Source of the DNA: Bacteroidales bacterium UBA4772 | Lineage (GTDB): Bacteria; Bacteroidota; Bacteroidia; Bacteroidales; VadinHA17 | Length of the DNA: 33,226 nt | Direction of reading: 5' to 3' | Assembly: GCA_002403305.1 (NCBI GenBank) | Contig: DHHM01000018.1 | Span: 1-33,226, forward strand | Part shown: piece by piece, positions 1 to 8,198 of the stretch | Layout: each line of letters begins with the position of its first letter | Position numbering within the stretch: the first letter of the stretch is position 1 | The notes under the pieces: generated by a model | The model's database searches: none | What the model saw: only the letters and a program-made list of their open reading frames with translations | Told to the model about the DNA's origin: nothing | Position numbers and translations under genes: made by a program

Positions 1-2
1 GA

Positions 3-2423
3 CAGGCATTCTGGGCCATGGTTGGAAAGACGTGGGGTGACACTGTCATTATCCCGCTGTTTGAGAAGACGGCCCAATATGGCTTCAGCAAGGCGGCTGA
101 CACAATCCTGGGTTACGATGAGAAAACCCTGTCAGGATTATGGTCGAGTGCCACCAGGCTGTTTTACAGTCAGTATCTGACGGCAGAGGCTGATGAAATT
201 GCAGGCAAAGAGCTGATAACAGGGGAGAACGGCGGAAGAATTAACATATCACCATCAATCAGTCCTGACGGTAAGTATATCGCTTTCTTCTCTGAAAAGA
301 ACGTCTTTACGCTTGATCTTTTCATTGCCGATGCTGTCACAGGCAAGGTTGTAAGCAGGGTGTCAGGGGCTGCTGCACGGACCTATGACGATTTCAACTA
401 TGTCGAATCAGGTGGCAGTTGGTCGCCTGACGGCAGCAAGTACGTCTTCGTGCTATTCAGCGACGGGATCAACAAGCTTGCCTTCGTGGATGCAAAGAGA
501 GGCCGGATTACCAGGGAGGTAGCCGTCAGGGGGGTGCCTGCACTGGCAAACCCCGCCTGGTCGCCTGACGGCAGAAAGATAGTTTTCACAGGGTCATCGG
601 AAGGTATAAGTGATCTCTACCTGTATGACATTATGTCGGATGAGACTAAAAAGCTTACAGATGACTTCGCCTCAAACATTCACCCTTCATGGTCTTCAGA
701 CGGCCGTAAGATCATCTTCTCACAGGAGAAGATAAACAGCAGTGCCGGTCACCGTAAATTCAGCTTTGCCCTGGCAATCCTGGACATGAAAACAGGAAGT
801 ATCAGGGAGATCGATCTTTTTGACGGTGCTTACAATATGAACCCGTGGTTCTCGTCCGACGACAGCTCCGTCTATTTCCTTTCGGACGCTGACGGCTTCA
901 GGAACATGTATAAATACGATATTGAATCCGGGCGCCTCTTCAGACTCACATCCTACATGACCGGCATCAGCGGAATAACACCCTGGTCGCCGGCGATGAG
1001 CCGTTCACGCAGCGGCAACATAACAGTCTATAACTATTATATCAAAAACTCTTACCATATTGTGGTTGCCGGTGACAATGATTTTGAGCCGGTGGAGGTT
1101 GACGGTTCGGTGGTCAATTTTGATGCCGGCACTCTCCCTCCGCTCCACCATGTATCGGCTAACCTGATAGACACGACACTCTACAGCAGGAAGTCAAGCG
1201 AACCTTTGCCGGCAGATTCGGTGAAACATCTGCCTTACAAATCCAAATTCAAGCTCGATTACATCTCGAACAATGCCAGTATAGGGGTTTCGACAGGTAT
1301 CTACAGGAACAATCTGGGAGGAAGTATCAATATGATATTCAGTGATATGATCGGTGACAACCAGCTATACTCCTCCCTCTCCCTCAACGGTGAGATATAT
1401 GATTTTGCGGGACAGGCAGCATATATCAGGCAGAAGGGCAGGATTAAATGGGGCACTGCCATCTCGCATATTCCATACCGTGCCGGTAGCATGTCATCCC
1501 GGGCCGATTCGGTCAGCCTGGAGGGTGAGATGGTGCCCGTTGAGGTGCTGCAGCTTGATTATATCAGGTTGTTTGAGGATAATCTTACCCTTTATGCTTC
1601 GTTGCCATTCTCCCAGACCAGGCGGGTTGAGGCAACGGCTTCATCATCATGGTATTATTACCGTATTGACCGGTATGATTATTACTACTTGCTGAACGGC
1701 TTAAATATCGGCGGCACCAGGGAGAAGATACCTGCACCGGAGGGGAGCAGCTATCAGCAGTTATCTTTTGCATATGTCAAGGACAATTCACTGTTCGGCA
1801 TGACGGCCCCGATGCAGGGCAGCAGGGCAAGATGCCAGGTAGACAAGTATTTCGGGGCGACGGATATGTTCACCTCACTCTTTGATTACAGGCACTATCT
1901 CTTCCTCAAACCGGTGAGCCTTGCATTTCGTCTTTACAGCTATGGCATGTACGGAAATGGGTCAGGCTCCGGCGATGACCTCCTTCAGCCTCTCTACTTA
2001 GGCTATCCCTGGCTCATACGGGGATATGAGGACATCGGTTACGGCACAGAGAGCACTATAGAGCTGAACTCACTGAACATCTCAAGGTTGAGCGGCTCGC
2101 GTATGGCTGTGGCAAACGCCGAGTTGAGGTTCCCGTTCAGCGGTCCGGAGAGGCTTGCCCTGATCAAGTCAAAATGGTTCCTGACTGATGTAAATCTCTT
2201 TTTTGATGCAGGGCTGGCGTGGTATGGCGGTGACAGGATCATATTCAATGACGGCAGCTCGCAGGCGGCTGAAAACGAAAAATACCCGCTCTTCAGCACC
2301 GGCGCCTCGGTGCGCATAAACCTGCTTGGGTATCTGATCCTTGAGCCCTACTGTGCCTTCCCGCTGCAGAACGGAGGATTCAGGAACCCTGTCTTTGGGC
2401 TCAACTTCGTGCCGGGGTGGTAA
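3..2423 (+). CDS. Partial TolB-like beta-propeller / outer-membrane barrel protein (5' end outside window)
   Basis: The reading frame is open from the left edge (first in-frame codons QAFWAM), so the ATG at 18 is probably internal and the real start lies upstream. The first visible stretch resembles the end of a peptidase-MA-like helical domain. It is followed by WD40-like (PD40) propeller blades with the motif W/ISPDGxxIxF, at about nt 260-300, 420-450, 555-590 and 690-720. The second half is rich in alternating hydrophobic and aromatic residues and ends LNFVPGW, as expected for a BamA/surface-antigen-like outer-membrane barrel with a terminal aromatic residue. Proteins combining these parts occur in Bacteroidota and are usually annotated as TolB-like or PD40 proteins; their substrates are unknown. 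Likely location: periplasm and outer membrane. The domain order is inferred by eye and the barrel is the less certain part. Confidence 0.75.
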   Translation, partial: QAFWAMVGKTWGDTVIIPLFEKTAQYGFSKAADTILGYDEKTLSGLWSSATRLFYSQYLTAEADEIAGKELITGENGGRINISPSISPDGKYIAFFSEKNVFTLDLFIADAVTGKVVSRVSGAAARTYDDFNYVESGGSWSPDGSKYVFVLFSDGINKLAFVDAKRGRITREVAVRGVPALANPAWSPDGRKIVFTGSSEGISDLYLYDIMSDETKKLTDDFASNIHPSWSSDGRKIIFSQEKINSSAGHRKFSFALAILDMKTGSIREIDLFDGAYNMNPWFSSDDSSVYFLSDADGFRNMYKYDIESGRLFRLTSYMTGISGITPWSPAMSRSRSGNITVYNYYIKNSYHIVVAGDNDFEPVEVDGSVVNFDAGTLPPLHHVSANLIDTTLYSRKSSEPLPADSVKHLPYKSKFKLDYISNNASIGVSTGIYRNNLGGSINMIFSDMIGDNQLYSSLSLNGEIYDFAGQAAYIRQKGRIKWGTAISHIPYRAGSMSSRADSVSLEGEMVPVEVLQLDYIRLFEDNLTLYASLPFSQTRRVEATASSSWYYYRIDRYDYYYLLNGLNIGGTREKIPAPEGSSYQQLSFAYVKDNSLFGMTAPMQGSRARCQVDKYFGATDMFTSLFDYRHYLFLKPVSLAFRLYSYGMYGNGSGSGDDLLQPLYLGYPWLIRGYEDIGYGTESTIELNSLNISRLSGSRMAVANAELRFPFSGPERLALIKSKWFLTDVNLFFDAGLAWYGGDRIIFNDGSSQAAENEKYPLFSTGASVRINLLGYLILEPYCAFPLQNGGFRNPVFGLNFVPGW

Positions 2424-2459
2424 TGCCTGCAACAGGTGAGTTAGAACCCGGTCAGGTAA

Positions 2460-2828
2460 GCCGGCCATCCGTTCTTTATTACCTGGTGGTATTCCATTTT
2501 GGGTAACAGGGAAGAAGCGGTCGGATGGTTTGAGAAGACGGTTGATAGGCCTGATATTCCCAGGCACTACTTCAATCTCATCGCCACCAATCCAGATTTC
2601 GATCTCCTGCGCGATGACCCGGGAAACCTGAGGTGTCCGGACGAGGTATGCAATTTGGTCTGGACGCCTGACATATTACTGGCCGGCTTGGGAGCAAGAA
2701 GAACCGTATGCCGGCCACGGGTATATGTCACCGGTCATCTACACAATAGGCTTAGGTTCGTATTGGGAGTGGAGTGCAGGCTCCACTTCTTGCATCTGAG
2801 ATTGATAACTCACCGATTAAAGCAATAA
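2460..2828 (+). pseudogene. Decayed C-terminal fragment of a TPR protein
   Basis: An in-frame TAA lies at 2457-2459. From about 2460 the frame reads WWYSILGNREEAVGWFEKTV and then FDLLRDDP. This is the usual ending of TPR-repeat tails found on bacterial adenylate cyclases and serine/threonine kinases (a gene of the form LGxxEEAxxWLEKA ... DPxFDxLRxDP). After RDDP the frame continues about 60 codons without TPR character to a stop at 2826-2828, which suggests a frameshift or loss of the true end. No plausible start codon or upstream TPR domain exists here. I read it as a remnant left after deletion of a larger gene. A small functional ORF using TTG at 2499 cannot be excluded. Confidence 0.35.
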
Positions 2829-2833
2829 CCGGA

Positions 2834-2864
2834 ATTGTTTTTTTCAGTGATATAATTATTTTTG
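2834..2864 (+). promoter_or_regulatory. Candidate Bacteroidota promoter for the symporter
   Basis: ATTG at 2834-2837 (one mismatch to the -33 box TTTG), a 19-base spacer, then TATTTTTG at 2857-2864, a full match to the -7 box TAnnTTTG. The ATG of the symporter is 63 bases further on. The match is by eye; the AT-rich setting raises the chance of a random hit. Confidence 0.45.
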
Positions 2865-2927
2865 GATTGAATTCAGGCTTTCACGAAGGCTGCACCCGGA
2901 GGAAAAATCCCTGAATCGAACCATGCC

Positions 2928-4382
2928 ATGCTGATCACTGTTTTTGCCGGATACCTCGTTTTACTCATAGCCGTTGTTGTTTATGCCTCACGCCGGTCGA
3001 AGACCAACGCCGACTTCGTCCTTGGCGGCAGGAAGATTCCCGGATTGTTCCTTGCCCTCTCCGAGAGGGCTACCGGCGAGTCGGCCTGGCTGTTGCTGGG
3101 ACTGACTGGCTTTGCTTATACCGAAGGGTGGAGTGCCATCTGGGTGGCCATAGGGTGCGTCTCCGGAATCCTCTTCCTCTGGATCTTCATGGCTGAGCCC
3201 CTGAGAAGAGTAACCGAGAAAACCGGGGCGCTGACTGTCTCAGGACTCTTTTTCCGGTCGTTCCCCGGCTCCGAAAAGAAAATAGGACTGCTGTCGTCGG
3301 TGATCATCATCATCTTCTTCGTCCTCTACCTCTCGGCACAGTTCAGCGGCGCCGGGAAGATCTTCAATGACACCTTTGAGATCGAACCCTTCTGGGGCAT
3401 GGTGATAGGTGCGGGCATCGTAACTCTTTATTCCATGCTCGGGGGCTTCATCACCGTGGTGGCCGTCGACGCTTTTCAGGCTATCCTGATGATAATAACG
3501 TGCGTGGTGCTGCCGATAGTTGCGCTGTTTATTGCTGCAGCCAACGGAATAGGCTTTGCCGAGGCCCTTATGCATTCTGATGTTGCGTTGCATGAAGCCT
3601 CTGCGACGCTGACAACCGGAGCCTGGGCCTTGCTGGTGGTCAACGGCCTGAGCTGGGCCTTCGGTTATACCGGGCAGCCGCAGCTGCTCAACAGGATGAT
3701 GGCCATGCGCAATCCAGCTGAGACAAAGCGTGCAAGGGTGGTAGCCATCGGATGGACCCTGCTGGCTTATACCGGAGCCTTTCTCATCGGTATCATCGGT
3801 TTTAAGATGGTACAGGAAGGACTGATGGGTGAAGGCGCTGCTGCCATCGCTGCCGATTCGGAAAAGGTAATGCCAATTATGGTTATGACCCTGCTTAACC
3901 CTCTGCTGGCGGGTATCCTGCTCTCAGGAGCCGTGTCGGCCATGATGTCAACGGCATCCTCACAGCTGATAGTGGTCTCGTCATCAATCACCGAGGATAT
4001 CTGGAGCAACCTGCAGCGGAAACCGATGCCTGAGAAGAGACTTCTCTTCCTGAACAAGTTCCTTACCCTGACGGTTGGCGTGGTTGCCTTCCTGCTGGTT
4101 CTGACGATGGAAGATACGGTTTATGGCCTGGTATCTTATGCCTGGAGCGGCATCGGCGCCTCCTTCGGCCCGGCAATAGTGCTTCTGCTCTTCTGGAAGA
4201 AGTTTTCCAGGGCAGGAGTATATGCCTCCCTGATAACCGGCACACTGTCAGCCATCATATGGAAGACATGGCTGGCTGACCCGACGGGTGTGTCGGAGCG
4301 TCTCGCAAGCTACCTTCTGGCATTCACCGCAGCCGTGATGTTCAGCTTGCTCAAACCCGAAAGAATCCCCGGGGGCGACTAA
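2928..4382 (+). CDS. Sodium/solute symporter (SSF family, PutP-like)
   Basis: This is a 484-residue inner-membrane protein with about 13 hydrophobic segments, close to the usual length of PutP-type Na+/proline symporters (about 500). Family marks are FVLGGR (residues 30-35), the conserved Ser/Thr pair in MSTASSQLIVVSSSITEDI, and GFITVVAVDAFQAI. It probably imports a small organic solute with Na+; proline is the default guess from family, not proven. Where E. coli PutP has the sodium-linked Asp55 (in ASDMSGW), this protein reads ATGESAW, with Gly50 followed by Glu51. A purine-rich GGAGG lies about 25 bases before the ATG. The gene stands alone between a TPR remnant and the convergent recA. Confidence 0.88.
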   Translation: MLITVFAGYLVLLIAVVVYASRRSKTNADFVLGGRKIPGLFLALSERATGESAWLLLGLTGFAYTEGWSAIWVAIGCVSGILFLWIFMAEPLRRVTEKTGALTVSGLFFRSFPGSEKKIGLLSSVIIIIFFVLYLSAQFSGAGKIFNDTFEIEPFWGMVIGAGIVTLYSMLGGFITVVAVDAFQAILMIITCVVLPIVALFIAAANGIGFAEALMHSDVALHEASATLTTGAWALLVVNGLSWAFGYTGQPQLLNRMMAMRNPAETKRARVVAIGWTLLAYTGAFLIGIIGFKMVQEGLMGEGAAAIAADSEKVMPIMVMTLLNPLLAGILLSGAVSAMMSTASSQLIVVSSSITEDIWSNLQRKPMPEKRLLFLNKFLTLTVGVVAFLLVLTMEDTVYGLVSYAWSGIGASFGPAIVLLLFWKKFSRAGVYASLITGTLSAIIWKTWLADPTGVSERLASYLLAFTAAVMFSLLKPERIPGGD

Positions 4383-4449
4383 ACATAATATCTCTGTCGC
4401 TTATCCTTAGGTACGGACAGCGAGATTAAATATTCATTCTGAAAGAAAT

Positions 4450-4474
4450 CTGTTTCCTGACAATATTGAAACAG
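4450..4474 (-). terminator. Weak hairpin downstream of recA
   Basis: CTGTTTC at 4450-4456 pairs perfectly with GAAACAG at 4468-4474 around an 11-base loop, 50 bases past the recA stop in the convergent gap with the symporter. On the minus strand the following bases are moderately T-rich (ATTTCTTTC) but there is no clean T run, so terminator function is uncertain. Confidence 0.3.
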
Positions 4475-4524
4475 GGTCAATAAGAGAAATACCCCGATGG
4501 TTCGTTGGTTCTTGTATTAAAGTA

Positions 4525-5535
4525 TCATTTAACCTTTTCCTTAAGCTGCTCTGTGATCTTTGCCTTGATCTCGTCGGCCAGCTCCGGATTATCCTCCATG
4601 ATCTTCTTGACGGCATCGCGGCCCTGCCCCAGCTTGGTATCACCGTAGGAGAACCACGATCCGCTCTTCTTGATGATGTTGAAGTCGGTACCCAGGTCGA
4701 CCAGCTCACCGTTACGGGAGATGCCCTCACCAAAGAGTATATCAAAGTCGGCTTTCCTGAACGGAGGTGCCAGTTTATTCTTTACCACCTTGACCCTGAC
4801 CCGGTTGCCAACCGCATCCTCGCCATCCTTGATCTGGCTTGAACGCCTGATGTCGAGCCTGACAGAGGCATAGAACTTCAGGGCGTTGCCACCGGTGGTG
4901 GTCTCGGGATTGCCGAACATCACCCCTATCTTTTCCCTGAGCTGGTTGATGAATATGCAGGTGGTGTTGGTCTTGTTGATGTTCGCTGTCAGCTTGCGCA
5001 GCGCCTGCGACATCAGCCTGGCCTGCAGTCCCATCTTCGAGTCGCCCATTTCGCCCTCTATCTCAGCCTTGGGCGTGAGCGCCGCCACCGAGTCGATCAC
5101 GATGATGTCAATGGCGCCGGAACGGATAAGGTGATCTGCTATCTCAAGCGCCTGCTCACCGTTATCAGGTTGAGAGATAAGCAGGTTCTCCACATCGACG
5201 CCCAGCTTTGAAGCGTAGAACCTGTCAAAGGCATGCTCGGCATCGATCATGGCTGCAATGCCGCCCGCCTTCTGCGCTTCGGCGATGGCATGAATGGCCA
5301 GTGTGGTCTTGCCCGATGATTCAGGACCGTAAATCTCAACAACTCTTCCGCGCGGTAGCCCACCAATGCCGAGAGCGGCATCGAGCCCGATCGACCCGGT
5401 GGAGATAACCTGTACATTCTCAATGGCATGATCGCCCAGCTTCATGATGGTGCCCCGTCCAAAATCCTTCTCGATCTTGCCGAGCGTCACCTCAAGTGCT
5501 TTGAGCTTCTCCTTGTTTACTTCTTTTCTTTCCAT
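4525..5535 (-). CDS. recA: Recombinase A
   Basis: RecA is the DNA-dependent ATPase that forms filaments on single-stranded DNA, catalyses strand exchange and activates LexA-type self-cleavage. At 336 residues it has Walker A GPESSGKT (residues 70-77), the catalytic Glu in MIDAEHAF (about 100), Walker B IIVIDSVAAL (about 144-153) and the loop-2 region around MFGNPETTTGGNAL. It ends EQLKEKVK and lacks the strongly acidic tail of E. coli RecA (353 residues), a tail known to damp DNA binding; short tails are common outside Proteobacteria. It starts 19 bases after the bcp stop on the same strand, so the two are probably co-transcribed. Confidence 0.98.
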   Translation of the reverse strand: MERKEVNKEKLKALEVTLGKIEKDFGRGTIMKLGDHAIENVQVISTGSIGLDAALGIGGLPRGRVVEIYGPESSGKTTLAIHAIAEAQKAGGIAAMIDAEHAFDRFYASKLGVDVENLLISQPDNGEQALEIADHLIRSGAIDIIVIDSVAALTPKAEIEGEMGDSKMGLQARLMSQALRKLTANINKTNTTCIFINQLREKIGVMFGNPETTTGGNALKFYASVRLDIRRSSQIKDGEDAVGNRVRVKVVKNKLAPPFRKADFDILFGEGISRNGELVDLGTDFNIIKKSGSWFSYGDTKLGQGRDAVKKIMEDNPELADEIKAKITEQLKEKVK

Positions 5536-5554
5536 TTACTTATTCTTATAGCAG

Positions 5555-6025
5555 TTAGACATTCCCGTATAGCTTGAAGATCTGCGGCGCATGATCCTTG
5601 GTGTCGACCTTTTTGATCACCTTCTCAATCATGCCCTTCTCATCGATGATGAAGGTAGTGCGGATGACTCCGGTTACCTTCTTGCCGTACATCGTCTTCT
5701 CACCGTAGGCCCCGTATGCAGTCAGTATCTTCTTCTCAGGGTCGGCGATGAGCGGGAAGGGAAGCTCATACTTTGCGGCAAATTTTCCGTGTGACACCAC
5801 GCTGTCAGGACTGACACCCAAAACCGCAAATCCCTGCTTCAGCAGCTCTTCATAGTTGTCCCTGAGACTGCATGCCTCGGCAGTGCAGCCGGGAGTGTTA
5901 TCCTTCGGGTAAAAATAAAGCACAACTTTCTTTCCGAGGTAATTGCTTAGCTTTACGCTGTTACCATTCTGGTCGGTACCCTCGAACTGCGGTGCGGGTG
6001 TGCCGGATGTGGGCTGGGTCATCAC
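5555..6025 (-). CDS. bcp: Thioredoxin-dependent thiol peroxidase (Bcp/PrxQ)
   Basis: A 156-residue peroxiredoxin of the Bcp/PrxQ group, which reduces hydrogen peroxide and organic hydroperoxides using thioredoxin. The active-site stretch NTPGCTAEAC supplies the peroxidatic Cys47 and the resolving Cys52, five residues apart as in atypical 2-Cys PrxQ. Other family marks are VLYFYPKD, FAVLGVSPDS and the C-terminal RTTFIIDEKG. The protein may start at either of two adjacent ATG codons (6025 or 6022). It has no signal peptide and is expected in the cytoplasm. It lies just upstream of recA in the same direction and is divergent, with only 32 bases between, from the TPR/SPOR gene. Confidence 0.95.
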   Translation of the reverse strand: MMTQPTSGTPAPQFEGTDQNGNSVKLSNYLGKKVVLYFYPKDNTPGCTAEACSLRDNYEELLKQGFAVLGVSPDSVVSHGKFAAKYELPFPLIADPEKKILTAYGAYGEKTMYGKKVTGVIRTTFIIDEKGMIEKVIKKVDTKDHAPQIFKLYGNV

Positions 6026-6032
6026 TTTTTTG

Positions 6033-6040
6033 TATTTTTG
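6033..6040 (+). promoter_or_regulatory. Candidate -7 box before the TPR/SPOR gene
   Basis: TATTTTTG is a full match to TAnnTTTG, 17 bases before the ATG at 6058. No good -33 TTTG is seen at the proper spacing (that region lies inside the 5' end of bcp). If used, the leader would be very short. Confidence 0.25.
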
Positions 6041-6057
6041 TTAAGACTGGTAAAGGT

Positions 6058-7923
6058 ATGAAGATATCGTCTATCGTAAAAAATTTCTCTCTCTTAGTTA
6101 TTAACAGAGAGGCCTCCGGATGGTTCGCGGTCATGATACTATTGCTGCTCCTGCCATCGTGGCCGTTGCTGGGTCAGGAGGGTTCTCTGAAGCCTTCGAA
6201 GGTCGCCGCACAGGCTGCATGGGACAGGGGTGACTACGAGGTTGCGTATACCCATTTCAACGGGCTGCTGTTGCTCTATTCGCGTGACCCGGTATATAAA
6301 TATTACACCGGGGCCTGCCTGACGGAGTCACAGCGCGATATACCCCGTGCGGCGGAGTTGCTGGGCTCTGCCATCAACAGCTCCGTCAACATAAAGAGCG
6401 TGCCGGATGAGGTCTGGTTCTACTACGGGCGGGCGTTGCAGATGAGCGGTAATTTTCATGACGCTGCGGATGCATATGACAGGTTTGCCAGGGCAGCAGG
6501 CAGGAGGCTGGCACAGGAGTATGACGTTCAGGGCTATATTGATCAGTGTTCGCGGGGTGAGGGAGCCCTCGACGTTGTTCAGGTAGCAGCCGTTGCAGCG
6601 CGTAAGGAAGATAGCGGGGAGCCCACAAGGGGCAAAGCGACACAGTCCCCCGAAAGCGGGTGGACGGAGAACACAAGAGACACGGCACATGGCACAGAGC
6701 CCTCCTCCGTCAAGGCTACGGAGGGCGAGGCCCTCCTACGCCAGGGATCCGGAGGGCGGAGCACAGAGCCCTCCTCCGTCAAGGCTGCGGAGGGCGAGGT
6801 GAAAGTGTCGTCGAATGGGGCACCGGATGAGTATGACAGGGTGTTTGCCGCTGCGGTTAAACTGCAGCATGAGGCTGACTCTCTGGCGGCCATTGCTGAC
6901 GCTGCCGAAAGTGACATGGAGAAAATGGCTCTTCAGGCAGATGACCCGATGCGCATGAGAGCCGCTGAGAGCAGGGAGAAGGCTGACGCAAGGCAGGCGG
7001 AGGCCGATGCACTCTTTCTGAAGCTCGAGGATAACTCAGTCGGCCTGCAGCAACAGGCAGCAGAAGCTGTTACCGCCATACCTCAGCCAACAGAGACGGC
7101 AGCAGCACCAGAACCCACCTCAACCACGACATCGAACCTGCCTCCCGTAACCACTCCCGGTCCTGCACAGACCAGGACTTCTGCACCAACCCCTGATCCG
7201 GTGCCACAGCTCTTTTCTCTCTTTGAAGTCCGGTCAAAGCCGGTGTACAGCGCTGCAAATCCTGTTCCCATAGATAAAAACCTTCCCGACGGACTGGTAT
7301 ATACCATTCAGATAGCTGCGTTCAAGAATGTCCTGGATCCGTCACTCTTCAAAGGGTTATACCCTGTCTACGGCAAACTGAAGAAGGAGACCGGCATTAC
7401 CTTTTACTATACCGGCTTCTTCCGACGTCCTGAGGATGCCAGGCAGGCACTGCCGAAAGCCCGTGAGGCCGGCTTTCCCGATGCCTTTGTCATAGCTCTG
7501 ATGAATGATATACGGGTGTCCATGGAGAGAGCCGCACAACTCGGGAAGGAGTGGGGAGTCAAGCCTCTGCCTTTCGAAGGAGAGACCTCCACCGCAGAAG
7601 AGAAGAGCGGTCCGGAAAATGCCCGTATGGTCGGAACTCTCTCATTCAGAGCCGAGGTGATGCGTACTGACAGCCCCACACCGGAAATGATTGAGAAAAT
7701 TCAACTCCTGGCCGGACAGAGAGGTCTTGACATAATTGAAAACAACGAGGGGGAAACGGTGTTTCTGATTGGTAATTTTATTACTTTTGAAAGCGCCGAA
7801 GACTACGTCTCGCTACTGATACGAAATGGCTACAGCACTGCCAGGGTTGCAGCATGGGTAGGCAGGTATGAGATACCGGTTGAGGCTGCCAGGGAACTTC
7901 TTAAAAGACTGCCTGATGACTAA
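6058..7923 (+). CDS. TPR and SPOR-domain envelope protein with repeat-derived linker
   Basis: I chose the ATG at 6058 (621 residues). The open frame extends upstream to 5872, but that stretch is antisense to bcp, and 6058 gives a signal peptide or anchor at about residues 20-40 (MILLLLLPSW...). A TPR-like helical region follows (about 45-165, WDRGDYEVAYTHF, YYGRALQMSGNFHDAADAYDRF). Next come a disordered linker with an in-frame direct repeat (6692-6799), a coiled-coil-like Ala/Glu stretch (about 255-325) and a Pro/Thr-rich linker. The C-terminal part has a SPOR-like domain (GLVYTIQIAAF, from about residue 411) and a second similar module (about 525-615). SPOR domains bind denuded peptidoglycan, so a periplasmic role at the wall is likely. 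Its stop overlaps the clpS start by 8 bases. Confidence 0.8.
   Translation: MKISSIVKNFSLLVINREASGWFAVMILLLLLPSWPLLGQEGSLKPSKVAAQAAWDRGDYEVAYTHFNGLLLLYSRDPVYKYYTGACLTESQRDIPRAAELLGSAINSSVNIKSVPDEVWFYYGRALQMSGNFHDAADAYDRFARAAGRRLAQEYDVQGYIDQCSRGEGALDVVQVAAVAARKEDSGEPTRGKATQSPESGWTENTRDTAHGTEPSSVKATEGEALLRQGSGGRSTEPSSVKAAEGEVKVSSNGAPDEYDRVFAAAVKLQHEADSLAAIADAAESDMEKMALQADDPMRMRAAESREKADARQAEADALFLKLEDNSVGLQQQAAEAVTAIPQPTETAAAPEPTSTTTSNLPPVTTPGPAQTRTSAPTPDPVPQLFSLFEVRSKPVYSAANPVPIDKNLPDGLVYTIQIAAFKNVLDPSLFKGLYPVYGKLKKETGITFYYTGFFRRPEDARQALPKAREAGFPDAFVIALMNDIRVSMERAAQLGKEWGVKPLPFEGETSTAEEKSGPENARMVGTLSFRAEVMRTDSPTPEMIEKIQLLAGQRGLDIIENNEGETVFLIGNFITFESAEDYVSLLIRNGYSTARVAAWVGRYEIPVEAARELLKRLPDD
6692..6799 (+). 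repeat. Palindromic REP-like elements inserted in frame within a coding region
   Basis: Three elements with outer arms CCCTCC and GGAGGG lie at 6700-6725, 6731-6756 and 6769-6794. The first and third are embedded in a 39-base direct repeat (6692-6730 and 6761-6799) that differs at one base and is offset by 69 bases, i.e. 23 codons, so the frame is kept. They encode TEPSSVKATEGE and TEPSSVKAAEGE. The middle copy shares its first 13 bases with the intergenic element at 13721. Confidence 0.75.
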
Positions 7924-8185
7924 GAGAGCACCACGGCCGGAGAGCAACAGAAGAGGAGAGGAGAATGAAAGATCTCTTCTGCTCGTTAATGATGACGTCA
8001 ACAGCTTTGAACATGTCATCTCATCGCTGGTGGATGTTTGTGGTCATGATGAGATACAGGCAGAGCAGTGCGCTGTACTTACCCACATCAAGGGAGGCTG
8101 TGTGGTCAAAGTAGGAGATGCCGCCACACTTGGAAGAATGAGCATGAGACTTAAGGAGTTGAGCCTTGAAGCAGTAGTAATCTAA
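7916..8185 (+). CDS. clpS: ATP-dependent Clp protease adaptor ClpS
   Basis: An 89-residue adaptor that binds N-end-rule substrates and delivers them to ClpA/ClpC-type ATPases with ClpP. I chose the ATG at 7916, which overlaps the preceding stop (GATGACTAA), over an earlier in-frame ATG at 7868 that would add 16 residues inside the upstream gene. Family motifs are LLLVNDDVNSFEHVI (Asn25, Asp26, Asp27 matching the E. coli N34-D35-D36 pocket), CGHDEIQAEQCAVLTHIKGG (His57 matching E. coli His66) and the C-terminal LKELSLEAVVI. The gatekeeper Met40 of E. coli corresponds to Phe31. It is probably translationally coupled to the TPR/SPOR gene; nfeD starts 13 bases on. Confidence 0.93.
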   Translation: MTKRAPRPESNRRGEENERSLLLVNDDVNSFEHVISSLVDVCGHDEIQAEQCAVLTHIKGGCVVKVGDAATLGRMSMRLKELSLEAVVI

Positions 8186-8198
8186 AGGGAAGAAAGAG

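Noticed and set aside
5872..6057. Upstream extension of the TPR/SPOR frame by 62 codons
   Set aside because: It is antisense to bcp, lacks a signal peptide, and the ATG at 6058 gives a proper hydrophobic N-terminus.
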